Part shown: positions 10,070 through 20,021 of the stretch, piece after piece | How the letters are laid out: each line of letters starts with the position of its first letter | How positions within the stretch are numbered: the first letter of the stretch is position 1 | Origin: Pycnopodia helianthoides | Taxonomy: Eukaryota; Echinodermata; Asteroidea; Forcipulatida; Asteriidae | Length of the DNA stretch: 64,000 nucleotides | Reading direction: 5' to 3' | NCBI GenBank assembly: GCA_032158295.1 | Contig: CM063253.1 | Span: 2,201,001 to 2,265,000 of the forward strand | Position numbers and translations under genes: made by a program | The notes under the pieces: generated by a model | The model's input: only the letters and a program-made list of their open reading frames with translations | Told to the model about the DNA's origin: nothing | The model's database searches: none

Positions 10070-10985
10070 TGTTTCCACAGAAAAACCTCAGCGATTTAAA
10101 AAACTACTCCTCACACACACCAGCATCATTGATTAGTCCGGTTTGTTTCAACAGAAAAAACTCATATATGGTTTTTGAGGCATTGCATGGTGAGGTATCA
10201 ATATATATTCGGTTTGCGGTAACACCATGTGTGTAAATGTCTCCTTTGCTGTGTAGATTTTGTTCTTTAGAGAACTTGTCTTACTAGAAAAAAACTCAGC
10301 GATTACAAAAAAACCACCTCACACACCAGCATCATCGAATAGTCTGGTTTGTTTCAACAGAAAAACCTCAGCAATAAAAATTTAAAAACCTCACATACCA
10401 ACATTGATGTCGGTGTGTTTCAACAGAAAAACCTCAGCGATTAAAGAAAAAGACCACCACACACACCAGCATCATTGAATAGTCAGGTTTGTTTCAACAG
10501 AAAAACCTCAGCGATTAAAAGAAACAGAAAAAACCTCAGTGAAACCAAAACAAAAACCACCTCACAAACCACATCACTGAATGATTCCAGTTTGTTTCAA
10601 CAGAAAAACCTCAGCGATTAAAAGAACAGAAAAAACCTCAGTGAAACCAAAACAAAAACCACCTCACAAACCAGCATCACTGAATGATTCCAGTTTGTTT
10701 CAACAGAAAAACCTCAGCGATTAAAAGAAACAGAAAAAACCTCAGTGAAACCAAAACAAAAACCACCTCACAAACCAGCATCACTGAATGATTCCAGTTT
10801 GTTTCAACAGAAAAACCTCAGCGATTAAAAGAACAGAAAAAACCTCAGTGAAACCAAAAAAAAACCACCTCACAAACCAGCATCACTGAATGATTCCAGT
10901 TTGTTTCAACAGAAAACCTCAGCGATTACAAAAAAAAAAAAAAAACACCTCACACACACCAGCATCATTGAATAGTCAGGTATGA
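10070..10985. repeat. Tandem array, unit 103 bp with shorter variant units
   Basis: Units start at TTTGTTTCAACAG (10591, 10694, 10798, 10900), giving periods of 103, 104 and 102 bp. Each contains AAAAACCTCAGCGATTA, AAAAAACCTCAGTGAAACC, CCACCTCACAAACCAGCATC and CACTGAATGATTCC. Earlier units from about 10070 lack the second AACCTCAG module and are shorter. A 79-bp dispersed repeat lies between early units. Confidence 0.9.
10210..10288 (+). repeat. Dispersed repeat with GTTCTTTAGAGAAC palindrome
   Basis: GGTTTGCGGTAACACCATGT, then GCTGTGTAGATT and GTTCTTTAGAGAACTTGTCT, are repeated in inverse orientation at 58959-59030. It interrupts the 103-bp tandem array. The start GGTTTGCGGT also resembles the arm of the long foldback at 14321-14586 (GGTTTGCGGTGACAACCATG), so these may be related ends. 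Confidence 0.6.
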
Positions 10986-11028
10986 GTAATCATTACTGGA
11001 GACAGCAGAAATTGATCAGTTTTTATAC

Positions 11029-11087
11029 CTGGATCAGAAAGTCAATAAATACGTCTGCAGTCTGCCCATACCGTATCATCGTTTCTC
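11029..11087 (-). CDS. Candidate internal exon, unknown protein (hypothetical)
   Basis: On the minus strand an acceptor with a pyrimidine-rich lead (ATTTACGTTGCAG) precedes 59 bases, followed by a donor CCAG|GTATAA. Only one frame is open; it reads ETMIRYGQTADVFIDFLIQ after two bases that complete a split codon, and it ends in phase 0. That phase matches the candidate terminal exon at 5027-5191. The split-codon entry matches the phase 1 exit of the candidate exon at 13912-13986, giving CGA (Arg) at the junction. The peptide is unrecognised. A 19-codon open frame is not significant alone; the joint evidence is the splice sites and phase compatibility. Confidence 0.3.
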
Positions 11088-11500
11088 CTGCAACGTAAAT
11101 AATTACAAGTTCAATCAACAACAGCTAAAAAAATAGCCACAAAAAAAAAGAAGGGGAAAAAAAAGGTGGGGGGGGGGGGAAAGGGAAAAAGGAAACAAAC
11201 AGCAAGAGGCTAATTGGTGGCTGTGAATGCAGCACGTTTAATTGACTAGCAAACTTGGATCTACGACCGGAATGGTTTAATCAGTGTAATCACGTGCGTC
11301 TTTTCCCCCCTTCCCCTTAAAGGGAAGGAGATATTCATGTTGGAGAGAGTTCCACCTTTCAACCAGGAACTACGGACTCGAAATTGGTGGATTGTCAATG
11401 CTCAGTTTATTGAAACTTTATGTTTTAGTTATGTTTGGTTGTTTCTCATCAAGCCCTTAGAGCGAGTACAAAAAAAATGGATTAAAAACACAACAAACGG

Positions 11501-11851
11501 CATGTACCAAAATCCCATAGCAGCCACAAGTGGCTTGTACTAAAATGTCCACAGCAGCCGTAAGCGGCTCGTACCAATATGCCCATAGCAGCCACAAGTG
11601 GCTTGTGCTAAAATGCCAATAGCAGCCGTAAACGGCTTGTACCAATATGCCAATAGCAGCCGCAAGTGCCTTGTACCAAAACGTCCATAGCAGCCGCAAC
11701 GGCTTGTACCAAAATGCCTATAGCTGTAACAGCAACATGCCAAAAATGCCTGGAGCAGCCGCAAGCGGCTTGGGCAAAAATGCCCATAGTGGCCGCAAAC
11801 TGGCTTGTACTAAAATGCCATAGGCTGATGGCTAATGTGGCCACAAATGAC
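11501..11851. repeat. Minisatellite, 34-bp unit
   Basis: About ten units of the type CAAAATGCCCATAGCAGCC then GCAAGTGGCTTGTAC. Units alternate between ACAAGTGGC and GTAAGCGGC variants in the first half, hinting at a 68-bp higher-order period. The overlapping open frames on both strands follow from the period and are not genes. Confidence 0.9.
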
Positions 11852-12117
11852 CTACTTCCACTGCACCAAAAAGGTCATTACCTAAGTTGAACTGTTTTAA
11901 AATTACGTTAAAAAAAATCCCAAACAGCAGTCATGTCAGGACTTATTGGTGATGATTATACATCAATTAATGGTCTCTAAAAGGTTGAAACCTAGCTATC
12001 CCCTCAGAGTAAAGTCATTACATCAGTGAAATAAATAACAACTGTTTCTTTGATTCTCAAAACAAGCCTGTTCTCCAAACTATCCTTTATCATGGACAAC
12101 AAATATCCCTTTACATT

Positions 12118-12420
12118 CCAATAAAATGTCACCACACAAGAACCGGAGAATGAAATACCACCTTTAAAGCAAGTCTGCCCCCCTTCCAAAACCTGATAAA
12201 TGTACGGCTAGTTCTTAAAACAATAATAAGGCAATCCACTCACACCGGCCAAGTCTCTCTCCAGGTTTTGTCCATACCAATAAAATGTCACCACACAAGA
12301 ACCGGAGAATGAATTACGGTTGCACCTTTAAAAGCAAGTCTGCCCCCCTTCCAAAACCTGATAAATGTACGTTAGTTCTTAAAACAATAATAAGGCAATC
12401 CGCTCCACACCACCGCGGCC
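12118..12420. repeat. Direct duplication, period 159 bp
   Basis: CCAATAAAATGTCACCACAC starts at 12118 and at 12277, and both copies run through AAGAACCGGAGAATGAA, GCAAGTCTGCCCCCCTTCC, AAAACCTGATAAATGTACG and AATAATAAGGCAATCC. The second copy has a small insertion (TTACGGTTGC) not present in the first. Confidence 0.9.
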
Positions 12421-12643
12421 CGGTCTCCTCTCCAGCACTCTCTCCCTCGGTCAATTGTATACAAAACAAAACAACCACACTGATGACTGTTCCATGCACA
12501 CAGCTGTGGCTGTTCTGTATTATTGAAGGTGATAAGCTGGTGATTGTTCGGCGGTTTATTAAGCAGAAGGCCAAGGGCAAACAGGACTCCCGTTCAAGGA
12601 CAATGCAATTTCCACGGAATATGCTGTTTGCAATTTTGATAAA

Positions 12644-13639
12644 GGTACAGGATCGGGGCGGATAACTTGATAATAATAATTTAAAAAAGGAATATCAGGG
12701 GTTTGGGACGTGAGTGATCAGTTCGGTAAAGGTGACTGACGTCATTCGGAGGGGGGGATAATTTTGAAAAAATGATGATCTGCAATTAATTCTTGATTGC
12801 GGCCTTTCAGTTTTGTTTTGTTTTAATATGCAACAGGGTTTTGGAAGATCGTGTCCCCCCCCCCCCTGGGAATACCATATCGGCGAAAATTCACGGCGGG
12901 GAGTGAGTCAGACAAAAATGCAATTAAGTTATTTATTACACTTTATGGGAGAAATTTGCCGTACTTTATTTAAGGCATTTCGGTCATTTAAACAAAAATA
13001 TGCTGATTTAGTGGCACAACGCATCCATTATAGATCCTAATGGTGCAGATGTAAACTGTTTATAAATTGAAATGAAATGTCCGAGTTATGACTGGGAATT
13101 TTTACTCCTTTAAGTAGAATCGAGTTAGAAGAAGCCACAACCTTGCCTACCCCTGAATGGAAACGGACGGCGGAAAAAAAAATCATTAAATGAAATCATT
13201 CATTCAATATTCAATAAAAAAATATTCAATAAATAATTCACAAGAGAATGAATAAATCATTATATTCAATTTAAAAAGCGACTGATATGATACGAAACTG
13301 AAAGAGAGAAAAAAGAAATTGAAATTTTAAAACGATCAGACCAAGGGCTGCACCAAAACACCAAGGACAAACGATTCCAATATTCATGTCAAGCACCAAG
13401 TTGATAAAGACGTTGATACAAACTTTATTTCAGAAGGCATGGGAGTCCAACGGCTAGCACTTAATGGGACGCCCAGATAAAACAACCAAAACAACAATTT
13501 TTTATTTTATTTCCATCGGAAGTTTGTTTTACAAAATTTTGGTAAACCAAAATTAAAAATTCTTTATCCCAGTAAAACAAAATTAAAAATTACTTATCCC
13601 TGATGCAAAAAAAAAGAGTTAACATCTCTAAAATCGTTA
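12644..13639. other. Unassigned AT-rich sequence
   Basis: A poly-C run lies near 12856-12867. From about 13180 to 13270 the sequence is a low-complexity string of ATTCAATAAA-type words. TTACAAAATTTTGGTAA near 13530 is a small palindrome. No gene or element boundary is supported. Confidence 0.4.
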
Positions 13640-13852
13640 GAGTACTCGCTGCCATTGATTCAAACTACCTCTAGCCATCAGGCTAGCTCGGTGGTCTAGT
13701 GGTAAGCCATCTGCTCTAGCAATGCAAAGGTCGTGGGTTCGAATCCCACCCGAGTGATTTGCCTGTGGATTTTGTTCACAGAGCTCGGGGGAAGTACTGA
13801 TTATACAGTGCTTAATACGCATTGGTGTTAGAGTAAAAAAAAAAAAAAAAAA
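13640..13852 (+). mobile_element. tRNA-derived SINE (Ala-like head) with poly-A tail
   Basis: The head at 13681-13757 holds an A-box-like TGGTCTAGTGG and a B box inside a perfect T-arm (GTGGG / CCCAC around GTTCGAATCC, 13733-13749). An acceptor-like CTCGG...CCGAG pair encloses it. The anticodon loop can be read as CTAGCAA, so an Ala (AGC) origin is possible but the anticodon stem is poor. A non-tRNA body follows (GATTTGCCTGTGGATTTTG), ending in an 18-base A run. Its boundary on the left is approximate. Confidence 0.8.
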
Positions 13853-13911
13853 TACACACACTACCAAAATCCCACTTTTACTACTGAGCAGCAACAACCG
13901 GTGTGACGTAC

Positions 13912-13986
13912 GCTGAAATGATGACATTTCCACCTTTTGATAACCCCTGAAGTTAAAGATTTCAATTAGCTTTTGGAAACAGTATC
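13912..13986 (-). CDS. Candidate internal exon, unknown protein (hypothetical)
   Basis: On the minus strand a donor AGC|GTACGT ends an open frame reading QKLIEIFNFRGYQKVEMSSF then Q. It exits in phase 1, and C plus GA from the candidate exon at 11029-11087 makes CGA (Arg). Two acceptors are possible: GTGTGGAG at 13987, giving a 75-bp exon, or TTTAACTTCAG at 13947, giving a 35-bp exon. Both keep the same downstream frame. The protein is unrecognised, and chance is not excluded. Confidence 0.22.
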
Positions 13987-14320
13987 CTCCACACAAGCAA
14001 ATACAAAAGCAGGATTTTTTTTATATTTTTGTTTAGGGAGAAAAAATCAAAGCTACTTTTTTCACGAGGCAGGCATAAAAAGTCTGAATTCAGATTAAAG
14101 TCTTGAATTCATGTATTATAACTTTAAATTATTATTAAAAATTGAGTGTAACACGGTTAAGTGACTTGTCACCAGCCTAATGTGTGCTGAGCACATACAG
14201 TTTTTTTTTTACTGAACATCTCCACCCTACGTCTCAAGACCCTCACATGAATAAATGCAAAATAATTTGATAAAAATATAGTTAAGTAGGATTTGAAACT
14301 TTGCATGGTGGAAATACGAT

Positions 14321-14586
14321 ATGGAAAAGGTTTGCGGTGACAACCATGTAATACTTGTCTCTTATTGAGTTGGGGTGGTTCTGAAAAAAAACCGTTGGTT
14401 AACTCGACGTTTCGATCAGTATGCTCTGATCGTCTTCTTTTTCTTTTTTTTTTGTTGTTTTTCCTCTCCAGAAGACGATCAGAGCATACTGATCGAAACG
14501 TCGAGTTAACCAATGGTTCTTTTCAGAACCACCCCAACTCAATATGAGACAAGTATTACATGGTTGTCACCACAAACCTTTTCCAT
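14321..14586. mobile_element. Long foldback element with two arms of about 117 bp
   Basis: The left arm (14321-14438) and right arm (14470-14586) are inverted copies that differ at only a few bases, separated by about 31 bases of T-rich loop. Each arm runs from ATGGAAAAGGTTTGCGGTGA at the outside to CGACGTTTCGATCAGTATGC then TCTGATCGTCTTCT at the inside. The inner part read outward, CTGATCGAAACGTCGAG, resembles sequence seen at ends of Penelope-like and other retroelements; this comparison is from memory. A transcript would form a hairpin of more than 110 bp. Confidence 0.85.
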
Positions 14587-14600
14587 AAAAATATAATTAG

Positions 14601-14660
14601 CAATAAACCACAGTGGTTTTACTCAGTCAGTTTCCCTTGTGGTTTATTAATTGACATTTG
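14601..14660 (+). repeat. SINE tail fragment
   Basis: ACTCAGTCAGTTTCCCTTGT followed by GGTTTATTAATTGACATT matches the 3' region of the Asn-like SINE (33601-33660: ACCCAGTCAGTTTCCCTTGT). Only the tail is present, next to the foldback element. Confidence 0.6.
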
Positions 14661-14714
14661 AAATCAAAAGTTGCATTCCGTTGATGATTTTGTTTTTGTC
14701 AGCTGTAGACTGTA

Positions 14715-15031
14715 CAGTGGCGTTGCCAGGACTTTTTCGGTGGGGGAACAGGGTGGGTGGGGGGTATTGCTTTCAATGTGGGGGGGGGGGTCCAGGGGGA
14801 ATGGGTTGTCAGTGGTGGGGGTCATGCTTTTATTTTGGGGAGGGGGACTGCAGGGGGCCAACATCCTCTTATATTCTTGGCATTTTGTGGCCGCGGAAGT
14901 GATCCCGATCGCGATCACTCACTGAATTAGAATACACAAACATGCATTTTCCTCTTTTTTCGAATTTTTGTTGGGGTGAGGTGGGGGGGCACATCCCCCC
15001 AAACCACCCCCCCACCTTGGCTACGCCACTG
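14715..15031 (+). mobile_element. hAT MITE with perfect 8-bp target duplication
   Basis: Ends are CAGTGGCGTTGCCAGGA at the left and TTGGCTACGCCACTG at the right, inverted repeats of the hAT type. The 8-bp sequence AGACTGTA flanks both sides exactly (14707-14714 and 15032-15039), the length expected of hAT insertion. The interior is G-rich with several runs of more than six G. The perfect duplication suggests a fairly recent insertion. No transposase is encoded. Confidence 0.9.
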
Positions 15032-15385
15032 AGACTGTATCCCCCTCTTTTAGAAATAAGCTCAGAAAGTTTCGAGACTCTAGATGATTCAAAATCAGAA
15101 TGAGCAACAGAGGGAGAATGAATGAGGAACGAAATGTATAATTACACTGGAAATGGTCTTCCGAGAACAACATCAGTGGGTTTATTGCACTTGTAGGATA
15201 TTGCGAGTTGATATTGAAATATTTTGATTGAAAAATCAGGGAAATTGTTTATTTTTTCCAGATGTTTTTCATGATGAGGATCTCTTGTGATGGAGCCAAT
15301 CTACACTTTGTTTACGTCAATATTTTGAAAAACCTTGAGTTGAAATCTGACCCTCAAATTAGTTAAACTGTTATTGTTATTATAA

Positions 15386-16090
15386 TCTGAGCTTAGCAAA
15401 TTTTGTGCGCCCATCTGCTCCATCAGTTGCAGCTAAACATCACATTTGTACATAAGGTATTCTGATAATTACAAACAGTAAACAAATGTGACATAATAGT
15501 ACATTATTATTATTAATACTATATATATTTCTGGTAATGAAACCAAGGATGCCTCATAAGTCAATCTAATCACTGTAGCTTGCAAGCCTGAGGAAACCTG
15601 GGCCCAATTTCATAGAGCTGCTAAGCACAACAATTTGCTTAGCATGAAATTTCTTCATTGATAAAAACAGGATTACCAACCAAATTTCCACATGATTTTC
15701 AGGATAAGCAAACAACAGCTGAATACCAGTAACAAGCAATATGGAACACATGGAAATTTGGTTGGTAACCCTGTTTTTATCAAGGAAGAAATTTCATGCT
15801 AAGCAAATTGTTGTGCTTTGCAGCTCTATAAAATTTGCCCTTTAAACAAGGATGCTTGCTATGTGAACCAGAAACACCGGGGTTAACCCCCTACTCTTCC
15901 ATGATAAGTGTTCTGGGTTCTTTTACGTGCATACAATGCTCGAACACAGGGGTTTACGGCTTAATGGCCCATCCCAAGGACAAAGCAATTGTGGTAGAGT
16001 ATCTTGCTCAAGGACACAAGTGTTCACGACTGGGACTTGAACCCACACTTTGCTGATCGGAATCACCAGAGCTTGAGTTCGGTGTGCAAT
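15386..16090 (-). mobile_element. Leu-like tRNA-derived SINE, split by a MITE
   Basis: On the minus strand this is collinear with the complete copy at 34465-34935. Shared parts include CCATCTGCTCCATCAGTTGC, TTTCTGGTAATGAAACCAAG, GGATGCCTCATAAGT and TGCTCAAGGACACAAGTG. The tRNA-like head at the right end (GGGACTTGAACCCACAC, then GAGCTTGAGTTCGGTG) is truncated compared with the other copies. A family H foldback element (15600-15840) interrupts the body. Confidence 0.8.
15600..15840. mobile_element. Family H foldback MITE nested in a SINE
   Basis: The arms are about 85 bp long: GGGCCCAATTTCATAGAGCT then GCTAAGCACAACAATTTGCT on the left, and AGCAAATTGTTGTGCTTTGC then CTATAAAATTTGCCC on the right. 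Uninterrupted SINE copies read GAGGAAACCTGTAAACAATG at the insertion site, whereas here GAGGAAACCT is followed by the element and then TTTAAACAAGG. The exact target duplication is unclear, at most 2-3 bp. Confidence 0.85.
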
Positions 16091-17589
16091 CATTACAACA
16101 AGTATCTGATGGAGTTTTCACTTGATGAGTGATCGTTATAGCACTTATTAGTTACCACAAAAGCACAAGAGTGGAAAACGGAAAAAAATATAGGGCGTCT
16201 GCGCAATTTATCTCTGCGCAAAGTCAACGCACAGCTTTGAAAAGTGCAATGCGCGGAGTTACAATGTTAGAACAGGGTTTGATACGGGCCGTGCAATATA
16301 GGTAAAAATCTTGTCGCTACGGATCCACCAATCAGAATTGAGGATTGAAGTTTGCTTGAAGATAGAAGGTGTAGTTCTATTCCTTAAGACGCTTATTAAG
16401 TCGCTTTTAGAAACTTTTTTAAAGAATGCCACCTGACGGCAAATTTTACAAGAAAAAAATCTGAGCGTGAAATTGACACGTATCTTCAAGAAAACACACT
16501 CAGGTAAATGGAGTGATTACGCCTATGCGTAAATAAGAATCTGTTTTTTTAAAAGCTTCTGGTTACCTAGCTAAGCAGTAATGAAAATCAGCTAATGGTA
16601 TTACAAGCTCTCACTGTGTTTGCACACAGAAATGTAATAGCGCCAAACTGCCTGCATTTTGTTTCAAACAAGCAATACTGTTCAAATTTGTTGAAACTGC
16701 GTGTGCATTGTCCGCATGTTTAGAGGGAAGATTAAGAGACATTACAGGCCTATTTATAAGTAGTGTATTCACAGGTGAGAATACGCAAGACATAAATTTA
16801 CACCCTTGAAAAACTTGCCTCCACTTTAAGACAAATATTGTCCTTGTAAACAGATTTCCTTTGACGATTTTAAAGTGCTCTCTCTGTATGATGAAGAAAA
16901 AAAAGCAACTGGTCCTCGCAGAGAGATGAGTTGCGTTCTTCCATTACCTTAATGCCTACTCACAAATAATTACTCTTTAATTTAGCGTCCAGTGTTGTGC
17001 TTAGCCGTCAAAAATCCATGGGAAAGGGTCAACCAACTGTTCAAACTACGAACGACGTCTATTTTTTTTTCTTCGTCTTCTTCCCCCCCCCTCTCCCCTC
17101 GTCTTATACATATGCTGGCGTCGGCAGCATGCGACCTAGTTTAGTGTTTCCCATTAGCCTGGCTGGCGTTCCGATAAATATATGCTGAACGAGGCTGAAG
17201 ACTGTACAGTAATCCGCTTTGACAAATGTAATTGCAGTATGGATGAGACTATTACCAATGAAAGGGTCGGAAATGCTTTTTTGAGTAGATCAGATGGCAC
17301 ACAGGGAGAATATATATGTACATTTATACACACACACAAAAAACAGTGGATTCGGGAGTTTTTTTTTGTTTTCAGTCGTGAAGTTTTGAAAGAATTGATA
17401 TTTACCAAGATACAATCACAGATAAATTTAAGTATACAAATGACTTTATGTGGCCGATGATTGTGTTTCACAATTGACCTCGGAAGGAACGGTTGCTGGG
17501 GAAAATGCGAATCATGTTTGTAACCTTTTGTCAAATAACGGTCTGTGATTGAGAGGACCGACCGTTAGACAGGGTACCAGCTATGCACG
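16091..17589. other. Unassigned sequence
   Basis: No element boundary or gene is supported. There are poly-T and poly-C runs near 17061-17098. Open frames at 17154-17534 (minus) and 17182-17460 (plus) overlap each other and lack protein-like features. Confidence 0.4.
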
Positions 17590-17990
17590 TTAAAGAGAAC
17601 GTATACCTTTGGTTTTTGGAACCGTTCGGTTGTTTTAATCCTATATAAATGTAGATATACAATCAAACTAACCTGTGAAAATATCGTTTCAAAAGGTGGT
17701 AGCCTTTTTTTGAGATATTGCCAAAAATCCGGAGCGGTTATGTCCACGCAGGACGAATAATCCGGGACTGGGATACACAATCTGAGAAAGGTTTCTGACA
17801 GAAATGCTTCTCAGATTCAAATTTGTTCTGATAAAAACCGATTTACTTTTCCATTTCCACATTACTCCGGAGTGAAATGATTCTCAAAATGCTTTCTACT
17901 ATCGAAAGCTGCTGTACTTCTAACCATCCGAGTAAGTTTTTATTGCCATTAATTTTAAGAGCGATTACCAAACGTATACCTTCCCTTTAA
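17590..17990 (-). mobile_element. TTAA element, family F, copy 1
   Basis: Ends TTAAAGAGAACGTATACCTT and AAACGTATACCTTCCCTTTAA (last base run to 17990). The superfamily core reads inverted as CTAACCTGTGAAAATATCG near 17670. It contains GATATTGCCAAAAATCCGGA, shared with copies at 37563-37945 and 46853-47233. Confidence 0.8.
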
Positions 17991-18104
17991 AGGGATTGTT
18001 GAAAAAATGCTCAATTGGAGATAAAACTATTGATTTATCACTAAATCTGCTGAATTGAGAAGATGGTTAATGGTCAATGGTCAACATTGTTTACTTTTTA
18101 TAAT

Positions 18105-18437
18105 ATATATATTTCTGGTAATGAAACCAAGGATGCCTCATAAGTGAATCTAATCAGTGTAGCTCACAAGCCTGAGGAAACATGTGAACAAGGGTGCTTG
18201 CTATGTGAACCAGAAACACTGAGGTTAAACCCCTACACTTCCATGATAAGTGTTCTGGGTTCTTTTACCTGCACTACCGATCCTAGTAAACGGGACCTAC
18301 GGCTCAATCTCCCATCCGGAGGACGAAGCAATTATGGTATTCTTGCTCAAGGACACAAGTGCCCTGACCGGGACTCGAACCCACACACTCTGCTGATCAG
18401 AAACGTGCTTCTAAACCGCTCGGCCACAACACGCCAT
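18105..18437 (-). mobile_element. Leu-like tRNA-derived SINE, copy without insertion
   Basis: Runs from TATATTTCTGGTAATGAAAC at the tail to CGCTCGGCCACAACACGCCA at the tRNA-like head. The B box reads inverted as GGGACTCGAACCCACA. The uninterrupted segment TTCTTGCTCAAGGACACAAG gives the empty site for the TTAA element inside the copy at 20990-21567. Confidence 0.85.
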
Positions 18438-19025
18438 CTTTATAACAAGGAGTAAATTTGGAACTGTTACTTTTCTCATTTACTTCATAAAGAAAAGTAT
18501 CAACAATTTTTATTAAGATATCTTGGAGGAAAAGCAGAAACAGTTACTCCTCCCGAAGAGGTAGAATCAAAACCAAATAAGGTGAGATGTTTTCTTTTAC
18601 CATTTTGCATTAGTCATCTTCCTTGCTGTAACTTAAGGTAAAGCATTTAAGTTTATGGAACTGAATTTCCTTTGTATTTTTATGTGTACTAAGCTTCAAT
18701 CCAACTCAATTCGACATTTACTTCCATATTGGTGAAAAAAAAAAGGAAAAAAGAAAAAAAACAATTCAAAACAATTATTTAAATCAAAGACAGTCAAGAA
18801 CTGATTAAAGAAAAAAAACAAACAGTGAAATAGGTTCGGAGCAAACCAATATTGGGGCATTTTTCAGAAACCAAAAGGAGGCTTGTATTGGAATGCCCAT
18901 TGACAAATACAAGCCGACACAATTTACAGCAAAAAAACCTTACTACTTATTACTTCACTATACTCAAGAAAAGGAACTTCTTTAGAATAGCAACTGACTT
19001 GTTTCTGTCTTAAAGATGACAATAT

Positions 19026-19423
19026 TTAAAGGCAGTGGAACCTTTTGGCTATAATTACTCAAGAAATACATTACCATAAACAATTACTTGGTAAGGAGCA
19101 CCTGAGAGCTGCTGATAGTATAAAGTATAGTATTGTGATAGCATTGTGAGACACGACTCCCTCTGAAGTAGTGAAGTTTTTGAGAAAGAGGTAATTTCTT
19201 ACTCAAGTTTTTGAATCTGAGAAAAGGCTTCAGGTTTGAAGCCTTTCAATCAGAACTTTGAAAGCACACAATTCTATGCAACAAGGGTGTTTTTTTTCTG
19301 TCATTATTTTCTTGCAACTTCGTTTCCAAATTTTCACAAGTTTCTTATTTTATGCAAATGTTGGGATACACCAAGTGAGGATACTGGTCTTTGACAATTA
19401 CCAAAAGTATACCCTGCCTTTAA
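19026..19423 (+). mobile_element. TTAA element, family C, copy 1
   Basis: Ends TTAAAGGCAGTGGAACCTTT and AAGTATACCCTGCCTTTAA. The centre AAAGGCTTCAGGTTTGAAGC then CTTT (19224-19246) is self-complementary. The core ATTTTCACAAGTTTCTTATTT is in the right half, one base different from the superfamily consensus ACAGGTTTGT. Confidence 0.85.
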
Positions 19424-19635
19424 GGCAAACAATTTTTTTTGCTTAGAAACATTTATTTACAAAACAAATCTAGGCATGAACCAATAAAACAAGCTATGTT
19501 TATCCAGTACCAATCATTTACCACACAGGGATGCACTTAGCTAATTTGTGTACTAAGCTACCTTCGTGAGATGGAACCCAGACTAGCATATTCACAGCAA
19601 ACAACAAGCAAAGAAAAACAAAATAGTTGCCATCC

Positions 19636-19932
19636 TTAAAGACACTGGACACTATTGGTAATTGTCAAAGACCAGTCTTCTCACTTGGTGTATCTCAACA
19701 TATGCACAAAATAACAAACCTGTGAAAATTTGAACTCAATTGGTCGTCGAAGTTGCGAGATAATAATGGAAGAAAAAACACCCCCTTGTCACACAAAGTT
19801 GTGTGCTTTCAGATGCTTGATTTCGAGACCTCACGCGTGAGGTCTCAAAATCAATTCAAATATTTTACTGAGAAAATACTTCTTTCTCAAAAATTATTTT
19901 GAGTAATTACCAATAGTGTCCAGTGCCTTTAA
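19636..19932 (-). mobile_element. TTAA element, family B, copy 1
   Basis: Ends TTAAAGACACTGGACACTAT and ATAGTGTCCAGTGCCTTTAA. The core reads inverted as AACAAACCTGTGAAAATTTG (about 19714). The centre is the palindrome CGAGACCTCACGCGTGAGGT. At 297 bp it lacks part of the right half present in copy 2. Confidence 0.9.
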
Positions 19933-20021
19933 ATTATACCAAAACTCTACTCTGCAATCACTCAATTTCATACAACATCATCAGACACGTATTTTGCCAA
20001 AAACTAGCATTTATCTTGATT

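Noticed and set aside
10070..10985. CRISPR-like array of regular repeats
   Set aside because: Units are contiguous and diverge gradually with no unique spacers; it is a eukaryotic tandem repeat.
12502..12643. Plus-strand exon-like frame with GDKLVIVRRFIKQKAKGK before an AAAG|GTACAGG donor
   Set aside because: Splice sites are passable and the peptide is plausible, but there is no partner exon on this strand and the upstream frame crosses the 159-bp duplication.
13681..13757. A functional tRNA gene
   Set aside because: The T-arm is perfect but the anticodon stem is poor and a SINE body with a poly-A tail follows directly.
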